Shown: positions 42,868 to 52,361 of the stretch, piece after piece
Position numbering within the stretch: position 1 is the first letter of the stretch
How the letters are laid out: each line of letters starts with the position of its first letter
Assembly: GCA_964417875.1 (NCBI GenBank)
Contig: CAYQJU010000001.1
Location: 97,963 to 161,962 of the forward strand
Reading direction: 5' to 3'
From: ZC4RG30 sp964417875
Lineage (GTDB): Bacteria > Pseudomonadota > Gammaproteobacteria > Steroidobacterales > Steroidobacteraceae
Length of the DNA: 64,000 nt
The notes under the pieces: generated by a model
Seen by the model: only the letters and a program-made list of their open reading frames with translations
Database searches by the model: none
What the model was told of the DNA's origin: nothing
Program-made: the position numbers and the translations under genes

Positions 42868-44799
42868 CTAGGCGGCCTCGACGCGGCGATATGCGACCGG
42901 CATGAACCAGTAGAGCAGCACTCCGGCGGCGGCCAGCAACAGGGCCAGCAACGACTCATGGCCCAGCCACACCGGGCTGGTGCCGATTGCAGCCACGATC
43001 ACAGTGAGCAGCAGTGACGAGCACACCACCATGCCGCGCGAGCCGCGGATCTCGCCCACCCCACGCGCGATCAGCAGCATGGCCGACAGCGTGGTGCAGC
43101 AGACGATGAGGATGGCCAGCCACGAGCCATCCATCAGGATCGCCGGGTCATAAGCCCACAGGAATGGCAGCAATGCCGCCATGACGGACAGGCGCATGCC
43201 GATCCAGCCAGTGCGCCACATGTCGGCATTGGCAATGCCGGCCGCCACATACGATGCGACCGCCACGGGCGGCGTGAGGAAGGACATCACGCCGAAGTAC
43301 AGGATGAACATGTGCGCGCCCATCGGCGTCACACCCATCTCGACCAGTGCCGGCGCAACGATGGCGGCCAGCACCACATAGATGGCGGTGGTCGGCATGC
43401 CCAGTCCCAGCACGATGCACAGCACCGCGGTCAGCGCCAGCATCGCCAGCAGGCCCCAGTCGGCACCGATCTGCACCAGGATCACCGACAGCGACTGGCC
43501 GAGCCCGGTCAGGCTCATCACACCGACCACCATGCCTGCCGCGCCGGCCACCAGGATCAGCGGGATCAGGATGCTGCCGCTGCCGAACACGAACTCGCTC
43601 CATTCGGCGCGGGTGCGCAGGCGCTTGCGGAACAGGCCCAGGCCCAGCAGCACCACCGATGCACCCATGGCCGAGTACTGCGCCCCATAACCTTCGAAGA
43701 ACAGCAGGTACACCAGCAGCATCATCGGCAGCACGAAGATCCAGCCGGTGCGCAGTGCCGTGCCGAGTCGCGGCAGTGCGGATTTCGGCAGTCCGGCGAG
43801 CCCCATGCGGCCAGCCACTGCATCCACCTGCAGGTACAGGCACAGGAAATAGAAGATGGCCGGCAACATGGCGGCCAGCGCTACCGCCCCATAGTCCACA
43901 TTCAGGAACTCGGCCATCAGAAAGGCGGTGGCGCCCATCACCGGCGGTGCCAGCACGCCGCCGGTGGAGGCGGTGGCCTCCACTGCGGCGGACTGCTCGG
44001 AACTGAAACCCATCTTCTTCATCATCGGGATGGTCACGACGCCGGTGGACATGATGTTGCTCACCGGCGAGCCGGTGACGCTGCCCATCATGCCCGAGGC
44101 CACCACGGCGATCTTCGCGGGCCCGCCGCGGCGCTTGCCCATCAGTGCCATCGCCGTGTCGGTGAAGAACTGCGTGGCGCCGCTCACTTCCATCAGCTTG
44201 CCGAACACCACGAAGGCCAGCACCACCGAGGCGATGATGCTGAGCACCTGGCCGGGAATGGCGCTGGTGTCCGAGTAGAGATACATCACCAGCAGTTCCG
44301 GCGAGATGGTGTCGGCCTGCATCGGGCGTGGCAGCAGATAACCAAGCAGCGCATACACCATCATGATCACGAGCAGCACCGCAATCGCGGTGCCGCAGGA
44401 CTTGCGCACACCCTCGATCATCAGCACGATGCCCAGCGCGCCGGGAATGAACTTGCCCAGCGTGTAACCTTCGATGTCGAACATCCAGCTGGCATAGTTG
44501 ATTGCCAGCCACAGCCAGCAGCCAATGGCCATCACACCCAGCACGGCGTCCAGCGCACGGGCTGTTCGACCATAAGGCCAGCGCAGGAACGCGGCGGCAG
44601 TGGCCACGCCAAGATAAGGACCCAGCCATTCCGGCTCGATCAGCGGCAGTCCCAGGCGCGAGGGTACGTCCATCGCCCAGAGCAGGCCGCCGAACAGCAG
44701 CATGAAGGTGTAGATGCGGTAGAGGACGGTCAGCGCGCGGGATCCCGTCTGTACCGGGCTCTGCTCCTCTTCCAGCGCCTTCTCGACCCTCCCGCTCAT
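42868..44799 (-). CDS. TRAP transporter fused permease (4TM/12TM)
   Basis: 643 residues with about 16-18 hydrophobic helices. The N-terminal small-permease part is fused to the DctM-like large part, which shows the family segments GKRRGGPAKIAVVASGMMGSVTGSPVSNIMSTG and GLGMPTTAIYVVLAAIVAPAL. Fused TRAP permeases pair with TAXI-type binding proteins, encoded immediately upstream here. The transporter imports an organic acid (often C4-dicarboxylates or glutamate) with sodium. GGAGG precedes ATG 44799, and the start overlaps the TAXI stop (ATGA). Confidence 0.94.
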   Translation of the reverse strand: MSGRVEKALEEEQSPVQTGSRALTVLYRIYTFMLLFGGLLWAMDVPSRLGLPLIEPEWLGPYLGVATAAAFLRWPYGRTARALDAVLGVMAIGCWLWLAINYASWMFDIEGYTLGKFIPGALGIVLMIEGVRKSCGTAIAVLLVIMMVYALLGYLLPRPMQADTISPELLVMYLYSDTSAIPGQVLSIIASVVLAFVVFGKLMEVSGATQFFTDTAMALMGKRRGGPAKIAVVASGMMGSVTGSPVSNIMSTGVVTIPMMKKMGFSSEQSAAVEATASTGGVLAPPVMGATAFLMAEFLNVDYGAVALAAMLPAIFYFLCLYLQVDAVAGRMGLAGLPKSALPRLGTALRTGWIFVLPMMLLVYLLFFEGYGAQYSAMGASVVLLGLGLFRKRLRTRAEWSEFVFGSGSILIPLILVAGAAGMVVGVMSLTGLGQSLSVILVQIGADWGLLAMLALTAVLCIVLGLGMPTTAIYVVLAAIVAPALVEMGVTPMGAHMFILYFGVMSFLTPPVAVASYVAAGIANADMWRTGWIGMRLSVMAALLPFLWAYDPAILMDGSWLAILIVCCTTLSAMLLIARGVGEIRGSRGMVVCSSLLLTVIVAAIGTSPVWLGHESLLALLLAAAGVLLYWFMPVAYRRVEAA

Positions 44800-45803
44800 C
44801 GCGCACCTCCGAGCAATGCCTGCTGGCGTGCCTCGTGCGCTTCGGTCCACAGGCCGGCCTCGCGGAAGTAGCGCACCGCGCCCTCATGCCAGGGGTGGCC
44901 GATGTTCACCGGCACGATTTCATCGGCCGCCACGGTGCGAAACGCCGGCAGGGCATTCTGCAGTCCGGCCCAGTTGCGATGGATCGTCGAGACCACGCGA
45001 TGGACATCCTCGGCGCTGACCAGCACGCTGGAGTTCAGGTACACGTCCATGCGCGCCACGCGCGTGGGCACCGAGATGCCCGGTGCGGCAGGGCCCGGCT
45101 GCACCACGATGGAATCGAAGCCCGGCATCTGCGTCAGCGCCTCTTCGTCGGGTCCCAGCGGCAGGATGCGCAGCCCGCCCGGCACGGTTGCATTGGCTTC
45201 GCGGAAGGCGGGAATGCCCAGCAGCGTGCTGGCGGCCGCCACGCGGCCCTCGACCAGTGCGCGGATGGCATCGGGCACGCCGGCCACGGTCACCGCATCC
45301 ACATCATCGAGCGTCAGTCCTGCCGTGGCCAGCGTGGCCGCGTTGATGATGTCGAAGGGCACATTGGCGCGGAAGCTGGTCACCACCGGCCGGCCGCGCA
45401 GGTCGGCCATGGTCTCGATGCCCGAGTCCCCGCGCACGAAATACTGCAGCGGTGAGCGCGACACCAGCATCACCGCGCGCAGGTTGTCCAGCGGGCGCGC
45501 GTACACCAGCTCGCCGCGATAGGCCGCCGCGGTGTCGGTGGAATTGTTCAGTCCGAAAGGCAGTTCGCCGCGGTGCATCTGCGGGATGTACAGCGACGAG
45601 CCGGTATGCGGGCGGGCGGTGGAGGCGACATCCAGCTCCTGCTCGAGCACCGTGCTCAAGCTGGTGCCGATCTGGTTGTACGCCGTACCGGACGGGCCGG
45701 TGGCGATGGTGATGCGCTGCAGGCGTTCGCCTGGCTCATGCTGCGCGCAGGCACAGGCCAGCACCATTGCCAGCAGGGCTGGCAGGGCTCGGAGCAGTCT
45801 CAC
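44796..45803 (-). CDS. TAXI-family TRAP solute-binding lipoprotein
   Basis: 335 residues; MRLLRALPALLAMVLACACAQ is a lipoprotein signal (LACAC). The mature part starts with the TAXI signature ITIATGPSGTAYNQIGTSLSTVLEQ and includes GSSLYIPQMHRGELPFGLNNSTD and LRGRPVVTSFRANVPFDIINAATL. TAXI proteins bind organic anions for delivery to the fused permease. Anchoring to the membrane by lipid is less common than free periplasmic TAXI proteins. First gene of the two-gene operon. Confidence 0.93.
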   Translation of the reverse strand: MRLLRALPALLAMVLACACAQHEPGERLQRITIATGPSGTAYNQIGTSLSTVLEQELDVASTARPHTGSSLYIPQMHRGELPFGLNNSTDTAAAYRGELVYARPLDNLRAVMLVSRSPLQYFVRGDSGIETMADLRGRPVVTSFRANVPFDIINAATLATAGLTLDDVDAVTVAGVPDAIRALVEGRVAAASTLLGIPAFREANATVPGGLRILPLGPDEEALTQMPGFDSIVVQPGPAAPGISVPTRVARMDVYLNSSVLVSAEDVHRVVSTIHRNWAGLQNALPAFRTVAADEIVPVNIGHPWHEGAVRYFREAGLWTEAHEARQQALLGGAR

Positions 45804-45988
45804 AAGCTAACCCCCGTCCTTCTTGTTGTCCGGAAATCGCGGGGTATTGTGCGGGAGCGGACCCCGGCAGTCACGGCCGGGCCGGGGCCGCGTGGTCATT
45901 GCCAAAGCCTGATCGCCCGGGCGAGAGGCTGTAAGTTCCGCCCTGCGCCAGAGACCATCTGCTCCGGTACCAGGGAAGGAGACCTCCG

Positions 45989-46687
45989 ATGCGCCGCATG
46001 TTCCTCTTCGCAGCCTGCATTCTGACGATGTCCGGGACCGCGCTGGCGGCCTCCCGGGCCTATGACACCGGCAGCTTCAACGCCATCGAAATCTCTGCCG
46101 GCATCCATGTCGATATCGTTCCCGGTCCGGATCACCGCGTGGTGGCCGAGACCGGCGGGGCCGATTTCGACGACCTGCAGATCCGTGTCGAGAAGGGCGT
46201 GCTGCGCATCGGCCGGCCCGCGCGCAACTGGTTTTCCTTTGGCCGCCGCGCGGACTATCACGTGCGCGTCCAGTCGCCGGCGCTGCGCAGCATTTCCGCC
46301 AGCTCCGGGTCCCGCGTGACCGCGGAGGGCGGAGAACTGGCGACTGGCGCCTTCGCCCTGCACGCCTCCTCCGGCAGCAACCTCGAGGTGCAGATCTCGC
46401 GCGGCAACGCCGTGACCGCGAAGGGTTCATCCGGCAGCCGCATTTACCTCAGCGGCACGTGCCAGTCCATCCGCGCGCAGGCCTCCAGCGGATCGCACGT
46501 GGATGCCGAGGACCTGCGCTGCGAGAAGGCGGACGTGGCCGCCTCAAGTGGCAGCAATCTGTCCGTTGCCGCGTCCCGGGGCGTGGTGGGAACGGCTTCC
46601 AGCGGCGCGCGCGTGAAGGTGCGTGGCAAGCCGGCGGTCGTCGATGTGGAGAAGTCTTCCGGAGCCGGCGTGGTGGTCCGCGACTGA
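45989..46687 (+). CDS. DUF2807 (GIN-domain) exported beta-helix protein
   Basis: A 232-residue secreted protein: signal peptide (RRMFLFAACILTMSGTALA), then the GIN domain start (DTGSFNAIEISAGIHVDIVPGPDHRVVAE) and a repeated S-S-G motif (SASSGSRV, HASSGSNL, KGSSGSRI, QASSGSHV, AASSGSNL, TASSGARV, EKSSGAGV), seven turns of a probable right-handed beta-helix. Family members are envelope-associated; the function is not established. AAGGAG ribosome site near 45976. Convergent with hemL. Confidence 0.87.
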   Translation: MRRMFLFAACILTMSGTALAASRAYDTGSFNAIEISAGIHVDIVPGPDHRVVAETGGADFDDLQIRVEKGVLRIGRPARNWFSFGRRADYHVRVQSPALRSISASSGSRVTAEGGELATGAFALHASSGSNLEVQISRGNAVTAKGSSGSRIYLSGTCQSIRAQASSGSHVDAEDLRCEKADVAASSGSNLSVAASRGVVGTASSGARVKVRGKPAVVDVEKSSGAGVVVRD

Positions 46688-46707
46688 CTGCGGATCAGCC
46701 AGACACT

Positions 46708-46746
46708 GCCTCGCCGGCATCCCGGGTGGAAAGTGGGCGGCGAGGC
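46708..46746. terminator. Possible bidirectional hairpin between convergent genes
   Basis: GCCTCGCCG (46708-46716) and CGGCGAGGC (46738-46746) are perfect 9-base inverted arms with a 21-base loop between the DUF2807 stop and the hemL stop. No T-run follows on either strand beyond TGCTTT, so efficiency is uncertain. Confidence 0.35.
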
Positions 46747-46761
46747 TGCTTTGCGCGGACC

Positions 46762-48024
46762 TCAGGCCACCACCGTGCGCAGTTCCCGCGCCAGCGTCTC
46801 CACATGGTCGCGATTGTGCGCCGCGGACAGGAACCCCACCTCGAACGCACTGGGCGCAAGGTAGATGCCCGCGTCGAGCAGCTTGTGGAAAACCGGGCCG
46901 AATGGCGCCGCCGCCGTGGACTTCAGCGCCGCAAGGCTGCGCAGCGGCGCCGCGTTCGCCGCGAGGAAAGGCCAGAACAGCGAACCCACGCGTTGCACGG
47001 TCAGCCCGCCGATGCCGGCCAGGTGTTCATCCAGGTGCCGGCCCAGGTCCTCGAGTTGCCGGTAGACCGCACCATCCTCGAGCTGCTCCAGCGTCGCCAG
47101 TCCCGCGCTCATCGCCACGGGATTCGCCGACAGCGTGCCCGCCTGATACACCGGCCCGACCGGCGCCACCAGCTCCATGTATTCACGCTTGCCGCCATAG
47201 GCGCCGACGGGAAATCCACCACCGATCACCTTGCCATAGGTGACGAGGTCCGGCTCGAAGCCATGCAGGCCGGCAAAGCCTGCGAACCCGAGGCGAAAGC
47301 CGCTGATCACCTCGTCGAAGATCAGCAATGCGCCATGCTGGCGGCAGAGCTTTTCCAGGTGCCGCAGGAACTCCGTGCGCTGCGGCAGCAGGCCATAGTT
47401 GGCCGGCAGCGGTTCGATGATGGCCGCAGCGATCTGGCTGCCATGCTTCGCGAACACCGCATCCAGTCCCGCCTCGTCATCGAGCTGCGCCACCAGCGTG
47501 CCATCGAGCACGCCACGGTTGAGTCCGGCGCTGTCCGGTTCGGTGGCCTCGGCCAGGCCCGAGCCGGAGCGGATCAGCATCGCATCCGCATGGCCGTGGT
47601 AGCAGCCGTCGAACTTCAGGATGATCTCGCGCTTCGTCGCGCCGCGCGCCACGCGCAGCGCCGACATCACCGCCTCGGTGCCCGAATTGACGAACCGGAT
47701 GCTCTGCACCCAGGGAATGCGCTGGGTGATGAACTCGGCCAGCCGCAGGGAATACGGCTCGGCAGTGCCCAGGCTCCAGCCGCGGCGGACTGCACCGATG
47801 GCCGCCTGCTGCACGGCCTGGTTGCCGTGGCCCAGGATCAGCGGCCCGAAGGCCATGCAGAAATCGATGTGGTCGCGTCCATCGACGTCGCGGATCATCG
47901 CGCCGCTGCCGCCGATCATGAATCGCGGCGTGCCACCCACACCCTTGAACGCCCGCACCGGCGAATGCACGCCGCCCGGAGACACGCGCCGCGCGCGCTC
48001 GATGAGCGAATCGGAATATCCCAT
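46762..48024 (-). CDS. hemL: Glutamate-1-semialdehyde 2,1-aminomutase
   Basis: PLP enzyme that makes 5-aminolevulinate in the C5 haem pathway. Motifs: VSPGGVHSPVRAFKGVGGTPRFM near the N-terminus, FVNSGTEAVMSALRVARG, the PLP-binding region YGKVIGGGFPVGAYGG with the Schiff-base Lys, and QAGTLSANPVAMSAGLATL. 420 residues from ATG 48024; an in-frame ATG at 48039 adds five residues and overlaps hemB by 13 bases. Directly downstream of hemB, so the two haem-pathway genes are one operon. Confidence 0.95.
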   Translation of the reverse strand: MGYSDSLIERARRVSPGGVHSPVRAFKGVGGTPRFMIGGSGAMIRDVDGRDHIDFCMAFGPLILGHGNQAVQQAAIGAVRRGWSLGTAEPYSLRLAEFITQRIPWVQSIRFVNSGTEAVMSALRVARGATKREIILKFDGCYHGHADAMLIRSGSGLAEATEPDSAGLNRGVLDGTLVAQLDDEAGLDAVFAKHGSQIAAAIIEPLPANYGLLPQRTEFLRHLEKLCRQHGALLIFDEVISGFRLGFAGFAGLHGFEPDLVTYGKVIGGGFPVGAYGGKREYMELVAPVGPVYQAGTLSANPVAMSAGLATLEQLEDGAVYRQLEDLGRHLDEHLAGIGGLTVQRVGSLFWPFLAANAAPLRSLAALKSTAAAPFGPVFHKLLDAGIYLAPSAFEVGFLSAAHNRDHVETLARELRTVVA

Positions 48025-48026
48025 TT

Positions 48027-49004
48027 TCAACCCAGCCATTCGCGCGCATGGCGCGTTCCGTAACTGATGATCATCGAGGCACCGGCGCGCACGAAACCGG
48101 CCCAGGCCTCACGATGCGCCCGGACGCGATCTGCAAGTCCGGCCTGCGCCATCAGCTCGATGCCCGCGTATTCGCCGCTGACCTCATACACCGCCCACGG
48201 CTGGTGGAAACGCTGCGAGAGGTTCGCCAGCACGTCGAGGTACGGCATGCCCGGCTTGACCATCAGGATGTCCGCGCCTTCCTGCACGTCACGCTCCACC
48301 GACAGCCACGCATCATTCATGCGCGAGGGATCGATCTGGTAGCTGCCGCGGTCTGACAGCTGCAGGTCCTCGCCCTTCGGCGCCGAATCGGCGGCCACGC
48401 GGAAGGGCCCATAGAAACTGGAATGGAACTTGGCCGCATAGCTCATCAGCACCGTGCGTTCGTAGCCATTGGCATCGAGCGTGCGGCGGATGGCGCCGAT
48501 GCGCCCGTCCATCATGTCGCTGGGCGCCACGCAGTCCGCACCGGCCTTGGCATAGGCGAGGGCGGCGGCCACCAGTTCCCGCACGCTGGCGCCATTGTCC
48601 AGGTGGTCGTGCGAGTCGTTCAGCACCCCGCAATGCCCATGCGGCGTGGCCGAGCACAGGCACACATCCACTGCCAGCCACACGCGGTTGCCGAACTTCG
48701 CCTTCACCGCGGCGATCTGCCCGGCCGTGAAGGCCCAGTCGATGTCGCGCTCCTTCTGCTTGCCCGGCACACCGAACAGCAGGAACTTGCTCACCCCGGC
48801 GGCCAGGTCGGCCTCGATCTGCTGCAGCAGCGTGTCGGGCGTGTCACGGTACACATCGGTGAGGCCGGGGATCTCCTCGCGGCCGCGGATGTCTTCCACC
48901 ACGAACAAGGGCTGGATGAACTGCTCCGGATGGGGCCGGGGGCCACGCGTGAGGGCCCGGATGTGCGGGTCCTGGCGCAGCCGCCGGAGGCTGATTCGCG
49001 TCAT
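48027..49004 (-). CDS. hemB: Delta-aminolevulinic acid dehydratase (porphobilinogen synthase)
   Basis: Condenses two 5-aminolevulinates to porphobilinogen. The metal site DVCLCSATPHGHCG has the three-cysteine zinc form; the Schiff-base region VLMSYAAKFHSSFYGPFR and MVKPGMPYLDV provide the two catalytic Lys. ATG 49004 (325 residues) is preferred over the in-frame ATG at 49064, which adds 20 unlike residues. Divergent from cysH with about 135 bases between the starts. Uroporphyrinogen from this pathway also feeds CysG for sirohaem. Confidence 0.96.
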   Translation of the reverse strand: MTRISLRRLRQDPHIRALTRGPRPHPEQFIQPLFVVEDIRGREEIPGLTDVYRDTPDTLLQQIEADLAAGVSKFLLFGVPGKQKERDIDWAFTAGQIAAVKAKFGNRVWLAVDVCLCSATPHGHCGVLNDSHDHLDNGASVRELVAAALAYAKAGADCVAPSDMMDGRIGAIRRTLDANGYERTVLMSYAAKFHSSFYGPFRVAADSAPKGEDLQLSDRGSYQIDPSRMNDAWLSVERDVQEGADILMVKPGMPYLDVLANLSQRFHQPWAVYEVSGEYAGIELMAQAGLADRVRAHREAWAGFVRAGASMIISYGTRHAREWLG

Positions 49005-49138
49005 GACTGGTCCTGGATGGGTGCAATGCGGCATGGCGCCGCGGGGATGCGGGAATCCTGCCATAAATAACCGCCCTTATGCGTGAGGCGCAGGCTTGAT
49101 AGTCCAATGTTATGAGGCGCCTGAGGAAAATGCTCCCC

Positions 49139-49864
49139 ATGTCCAGCAATCCCGAACTTGAAAACGGCCTGCAGCCGAAGATCGCGGCCACCGTGGCGCA
49201 GCTGCAGGCGGCCGTCCGCGACTACGGTCGCGTGGTCTATTCCAGCAGCCTGGGGGCCGAGTCCCTGGTGCTCACCGACCTCATCTGGACCCATGTCCCC
49301 GCCATCGAGATCTTCACGCTCGACACCGGCCGGCTGCACGAGGAAACGCTGAACCTGATCGAGCGCCTGGAGCGCCGGTACAACCGGCGCATGAAGGTGT
49401 ACTACCCCGATCCGGCTGCGCTGCAGTCGTGGGTATCGGCCAATGGCATCAATGGCTTCTTCAATGGCGTGGCCGAGCGCCAGGGCTGCTGCGCGGTGCG
49501 CAAGATCGAGCCCTTCAAGCGCGCCATCTCCGGCGCCGATGCCTGGGTGACCGGCGTGCGGCGCGAGCAGTCGGCCACGCGCGCGCTGGCGCAGCCGGTG
49601 GAAGTGGACGAGGCCAATGGCGGCATCGCCAAGATCAGTCCCATCCTAGAATGGACGCACGACGAGGTCTGGCACTACATCCGCTCGCGCCGCCTGCCGT
49701 ACAACCCGCTGCATGACAAGGGCTTCCCCAGCATTGGCTGCGCGCCCTGCACGCGTGCGGTGGAGCCGGGCGAGGACAGCCGCGCCGGGCGCTGGTGGTG
49801 GGAGAACAGCGAATCGAAGGAGTGCGGGCTGCACCCGCGCATCCGCACCAAGCCCGCCGCCTGA
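49139..49864 (+). CDS. cysH: Phosphoadenylyl/adenylyl-sulfate reductase (assimilatory)
   Basis: 241 residues. Two cysteine pairs, CC (117/118, in QGCCAVRKIEP) and CAPC (201/204), bind the [4Fe-4S] cluster typical of the APS-reducing form, and the C-terminal ECGLH holds the catalytic Cys. YSSSLGAESLVLTDLIW and WVTGVRREQSATR form the nucleotide site. It yields sulfite for CysI. The start is uncertain among ATG 49112, 49130 and 49139; 49139 gives the most usual N-terminus. Divergent from hemB. Confidence 0.93.
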   Translation: MSSNPELENGLQPKIAATVAQLQAAVRDYGRVVYSSSLGAESLVLTDLIWTHVPAIEIFTLDTGRLHEETLNLIERLERRYNRRMKVYYPDPAALQSWVSANGINGFFNGVAERQGCCAVRKIEPFKRAISGADAWVTGVRREQSATRALAQPVEVDEANGGIAKISPILEWTHDEVWHYIRSRRLPYNPLHDKGFPSIGCAPCTRAVEPGEDSRAGRWWWENSESKECGLHPRIRTKPAA

Positions 49865-49881
49865 AGGGCGATCATCGCCGG

Positions 49882-51306
49882 ATGGACTACCTGCCGATTT
49901 TCCTCGATGTCCAGGGTCGCATTGCCGTGGTCGTCGGCGGTGGCGTGGTGGCGTATCGCAAGTGCGAACACCTGCTGAAGGCGCATGCGCGCGTGCGCGT
50001 GGTGGCGCCGGAGCTGTGCGCGGACCTGGCGGTGTTCCGCGACCTGGGGCGCATCGAACATCGGCCGGTGCCGTTCTCCGCGCCGCAGCTGGATGATGCG
50101 CTGCTGGTCATCGCCGCCACCGATGACGAGGCCGTCAACGAGCAGGTCGCCGTGGCGGCGCGCGAGCGCGGCATCCTGGTGAATGTGGTCGATGACGCCG
50201 CACGCTGCGGTTTCATCTTTCCGGCCATTGTCGATCGATCGCCGCTGATCGTGGCGGTGGGCACCGCCGGCAGTTCGCCGACGCTGGCCCGCCGCGTGCG
50301 CACGCAGATCGAGGCGCTGCTGCCCGAGCGGCTGGGCCAGCTGGCCGACTATGCCGGCCGCTGGCGTGAAGCCGTGCGCCGCGCGCTGCCGGAGCTGCCC
50401 GCGCGGCTGCGTTTCTGGGATGCGTTCTTCAATGGCCCGGTGGCCACCAACCTGCTGGCCGGCGATGCCAGTGGCGCGGACCAGGCCATGCAGCGCAGCC
50501 TCGATGCGGCCGGCGCCGCGCCGGCCGGCACCGGCGGCGAGGCCTACCTGATTGGCGTGGGGCCGGGTGATCCGGACCTGCTGACGCTGCGCGCGCAGCA
50601 GCTGCTGCAGCAGGCCGATGTGCTGCTGTACGACCGCCTTGTGCCCGAGGCCATCCTCGGCCGCGCGCGCCGCGATGCGATGAAGATCAACGTGGGCAAG
50701 ACGCCCGGCCAGCACGAGCACACGCAGGATTACATCAACGCGCTGCTGCTGGAACATGCGCGCGCCGGTCGCCGCGTGGCGCGCGTGAAGGGCGGTGATC
50801 CCTTCGTGTTCGGCCGTGGCGGCGAGGAGCTGGCCGTGCTGCGCGAGGCGGGCATCCCGGTGGTGGTGGTGCCGGGCATCACCGCGGCACTGGGCGCTGC
50901 GGCCAGTGCCGGCATGCCGCTGACCCATCGCGGAATGTCCCAGGCGGTCACCTTTGTCACCGCCACCGGCGCGCAGGCCGTGCACCTGGACTGGAAGTCG
51001 CTGTCGCAGCCGCATCACACGCTGGTGTTCTACATGGGCGGCGCGCGCGCCGATTACATCGCGGAGCAGCTGCTGGCCAACGGGCTGCCCGCCACCACTC
51101 CGGTGGCGCTGCTGGAGCACGCCACCTGGCCCGACGAGCGCGTGCTGACCACCACCGTGGCTGATCTCACCGCCACCGTCGCGGCCGCGCGGTTAAGATC
51201 GCCGACCTTGATGGTGGTCGGAGAAGTGGCCGCACTGGCGCAGGTCAAGGGCCTCATCGCCGGGTCGGCGCCGGCCGCAGAAGAAAAAGGAAGCAGCACG
51301 GCATGA
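49882..51306 (+). CDS. cysG: Sirohaem synthase CysG (multifunctional)
   Basis: 474 residues, full length. N-terminal dehydrogenase/ferrochelatase half (IFLDVQGRIAVVVGGGVVAYRKCEHL) and C-terminal uroporphyrinogen-III methyltransferase half (AYLIGVGPGDPDLLTLRAQQLLQQADVLLYDRLV, VARVKGGDPFVFGRGGEE, GITAALGAAASAGMPLTHR). Makes sirohaem from uroporphyrinogen III with SAM, NAD and iron. It starts 17 bases after cysH and its stop overlaps the cysteine synthase start, so sulfate reduction, sirohaem and cysteine synthesis are co-transcribed. Confidence 0.95.
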   Translation: MDYLPIFLDVQGRIAVVVGGGVVAYRKCEHLLKAHARVRVVAPELCADLAVFRDLGRIEHRPVPFSAPQLDDALLVIAATDDEAVNEQVAVAARERGILVNVVDDAARCGFIFPAIVDRSPLIVAVGTAGSSPTLARRVRTQIEALLPERLGQLADYAGRWREAVRRALPELPARLRFWDAFFNGPVATNLLAGDASGADQAMQRSLDAAGAAPAGTGGEAYLIGVGPGDPDLLTLRAQQLLQQADVLLYDRLVPEAILGRARRDAMKINVGKTPGQHEHTQDYINALLLEHARAGRRVARVKGGDPFVFGRGGEELAVLREAGIPVVVVPGITAALGAAASAGMPLTHRGMSQAVTFVTATGAQAVHLDWKSLSQPHHTLVFYMGGARADYIAEQLLANGLPATTPVALLEHATWPDERVLTTTVADLTATVAAARLRSPTLMVVGEVAALAQVKGLIAGSAPAAEEKGSSTA

Positions 51307-52313
51307 GTCTTCGCAAGGGTTTCATCGATGCAGTGGGCCACACGCCACTGCTGCGCCTGAACACGCTGAGCCGGGAAACCGGCTGCGAGATCCTCGCCAA
51401 GGCCGAGTTCATGAACCCCGGCGGATCGGTGAAGGACCGTGCCGCGCGCTGGATCGTGCTCGATGCCGAGGCACGCGGCGTGCTGCAGCCCGGCGGCACC
51501 GTGGTCGAGGGCACGGCCGGCAACACCGGCATCGGCATCGCGCACGTCTGCAATGCACGCGGCTACCGCTGCGTGATCGTGATGCCGGACAACCAGTCGC
51601 CGGAGAAATACCGCCTGATCGAATCGCTCGGGGCAGAGGTGCGCAAGGTGCCCGCAGTGCCCTACAGCAATCCGGCGCAGTACCAGCACCAGGCGCGCCG
51701 GCTGGCCGATGAACTGCCCAATGCCGTGTGGGCCAACCAGTTCGACAACACTGCCAACCGTCGCGCGCATGTGGAATCGACGGGACCGGAGATCTGGGAG
51801 CAGACCGGGGGCTGCGTCGATGCCTTCGTGGCCGCCTGCGGCACCGGCGGCACGTTGGCCGGCACCTCGGAGTTCCTGAAGTCGAAGCGTGCGCAGATCC
51901 GCACCGTGCTGGCCGATCCACCCGGCAGCGCGCTGTTCAGCTTCGTTCGCCAGGGCGAGGTGAAGGCCACCGGCTCTGGCTCGATCACCGAGGGCATCGG
52001 CATCGGCCGCATCACCGACAACTTCAGGGATGCGCCGGTGGATGACGCCGTGCACATCGAGGATTCCGAGACAGTCAGCATGGTGTATCGCCTGCTGCAG
52101 GCGGAAGGCCTGTTCGTCGGCAGCACCAGCGGCATCAACGTGGCCGCCGCGGTGCGCGTGGCGCGCGAGCTGGGGCCGGGGCATACCGTGGTCACCGTGC
52201 TGTGCGATGGCGGCGCCAAGTACGTGTCGCGGCTGTTCGATCGCGACTGGCTCGCCGGCAAGGGCCTGCTGGAGGCTGCCGAAGCCGGCCGGAGCGCTGC
52301 CAGCCGCGGCTGA
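51303..52313 (+). CDS. Cysteine synthase family protein (PLP-dependent)
   Basis: 336 residues. PLP Lys44 in AEFMNPGGSVKDRAARW; the substrate loop is GTAGNTGIG (cysteine synthase A usually TSGNTG); the phosphate loop is CGTGGTLAG, with a GSTSG motif near the end. It forms cysteine from O-acetylserine and sulfide. Whether it is CysK- or CysM-like cannot be settled. ATGA overlap with cysG places it as the last step of the sulfate operon. Confidence 0.93.
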   Translation: MSLRKGFIDAVGHTPLLRLNTLSRETGCEILAKAEFMNPGGSVKDRAARWIVLDAEARGVLQPGGTVVEGTAGNTGIGIAHVCNARGYRCVIVMPDNQSPEKYRLIESLGAEVRKVPAVPYSNPAQYQHQARRLADELPNAVWANQFDNTANRRAHVESTGPEIWEQTGGCVDAFVAACGTGGTLAGTSEFLKSKRAQIRTVLADPPGSALFSFVRQGEVKATGSGSITEGIGIGRITDNFRDAPVDDAVHIEDSETVSMVYRLLQAEGLFVGSTSGINVAAAVRVARELGPGHTVVTVLCDGGAKYVSRLFDRDWLAGKGLLEAAEAGRSAASRG

Positions 52314-52361
52314 GCGTCCGGCGCTATCGGCCCGCGGGCGTGGTGCGGCTATAGTCCGGCC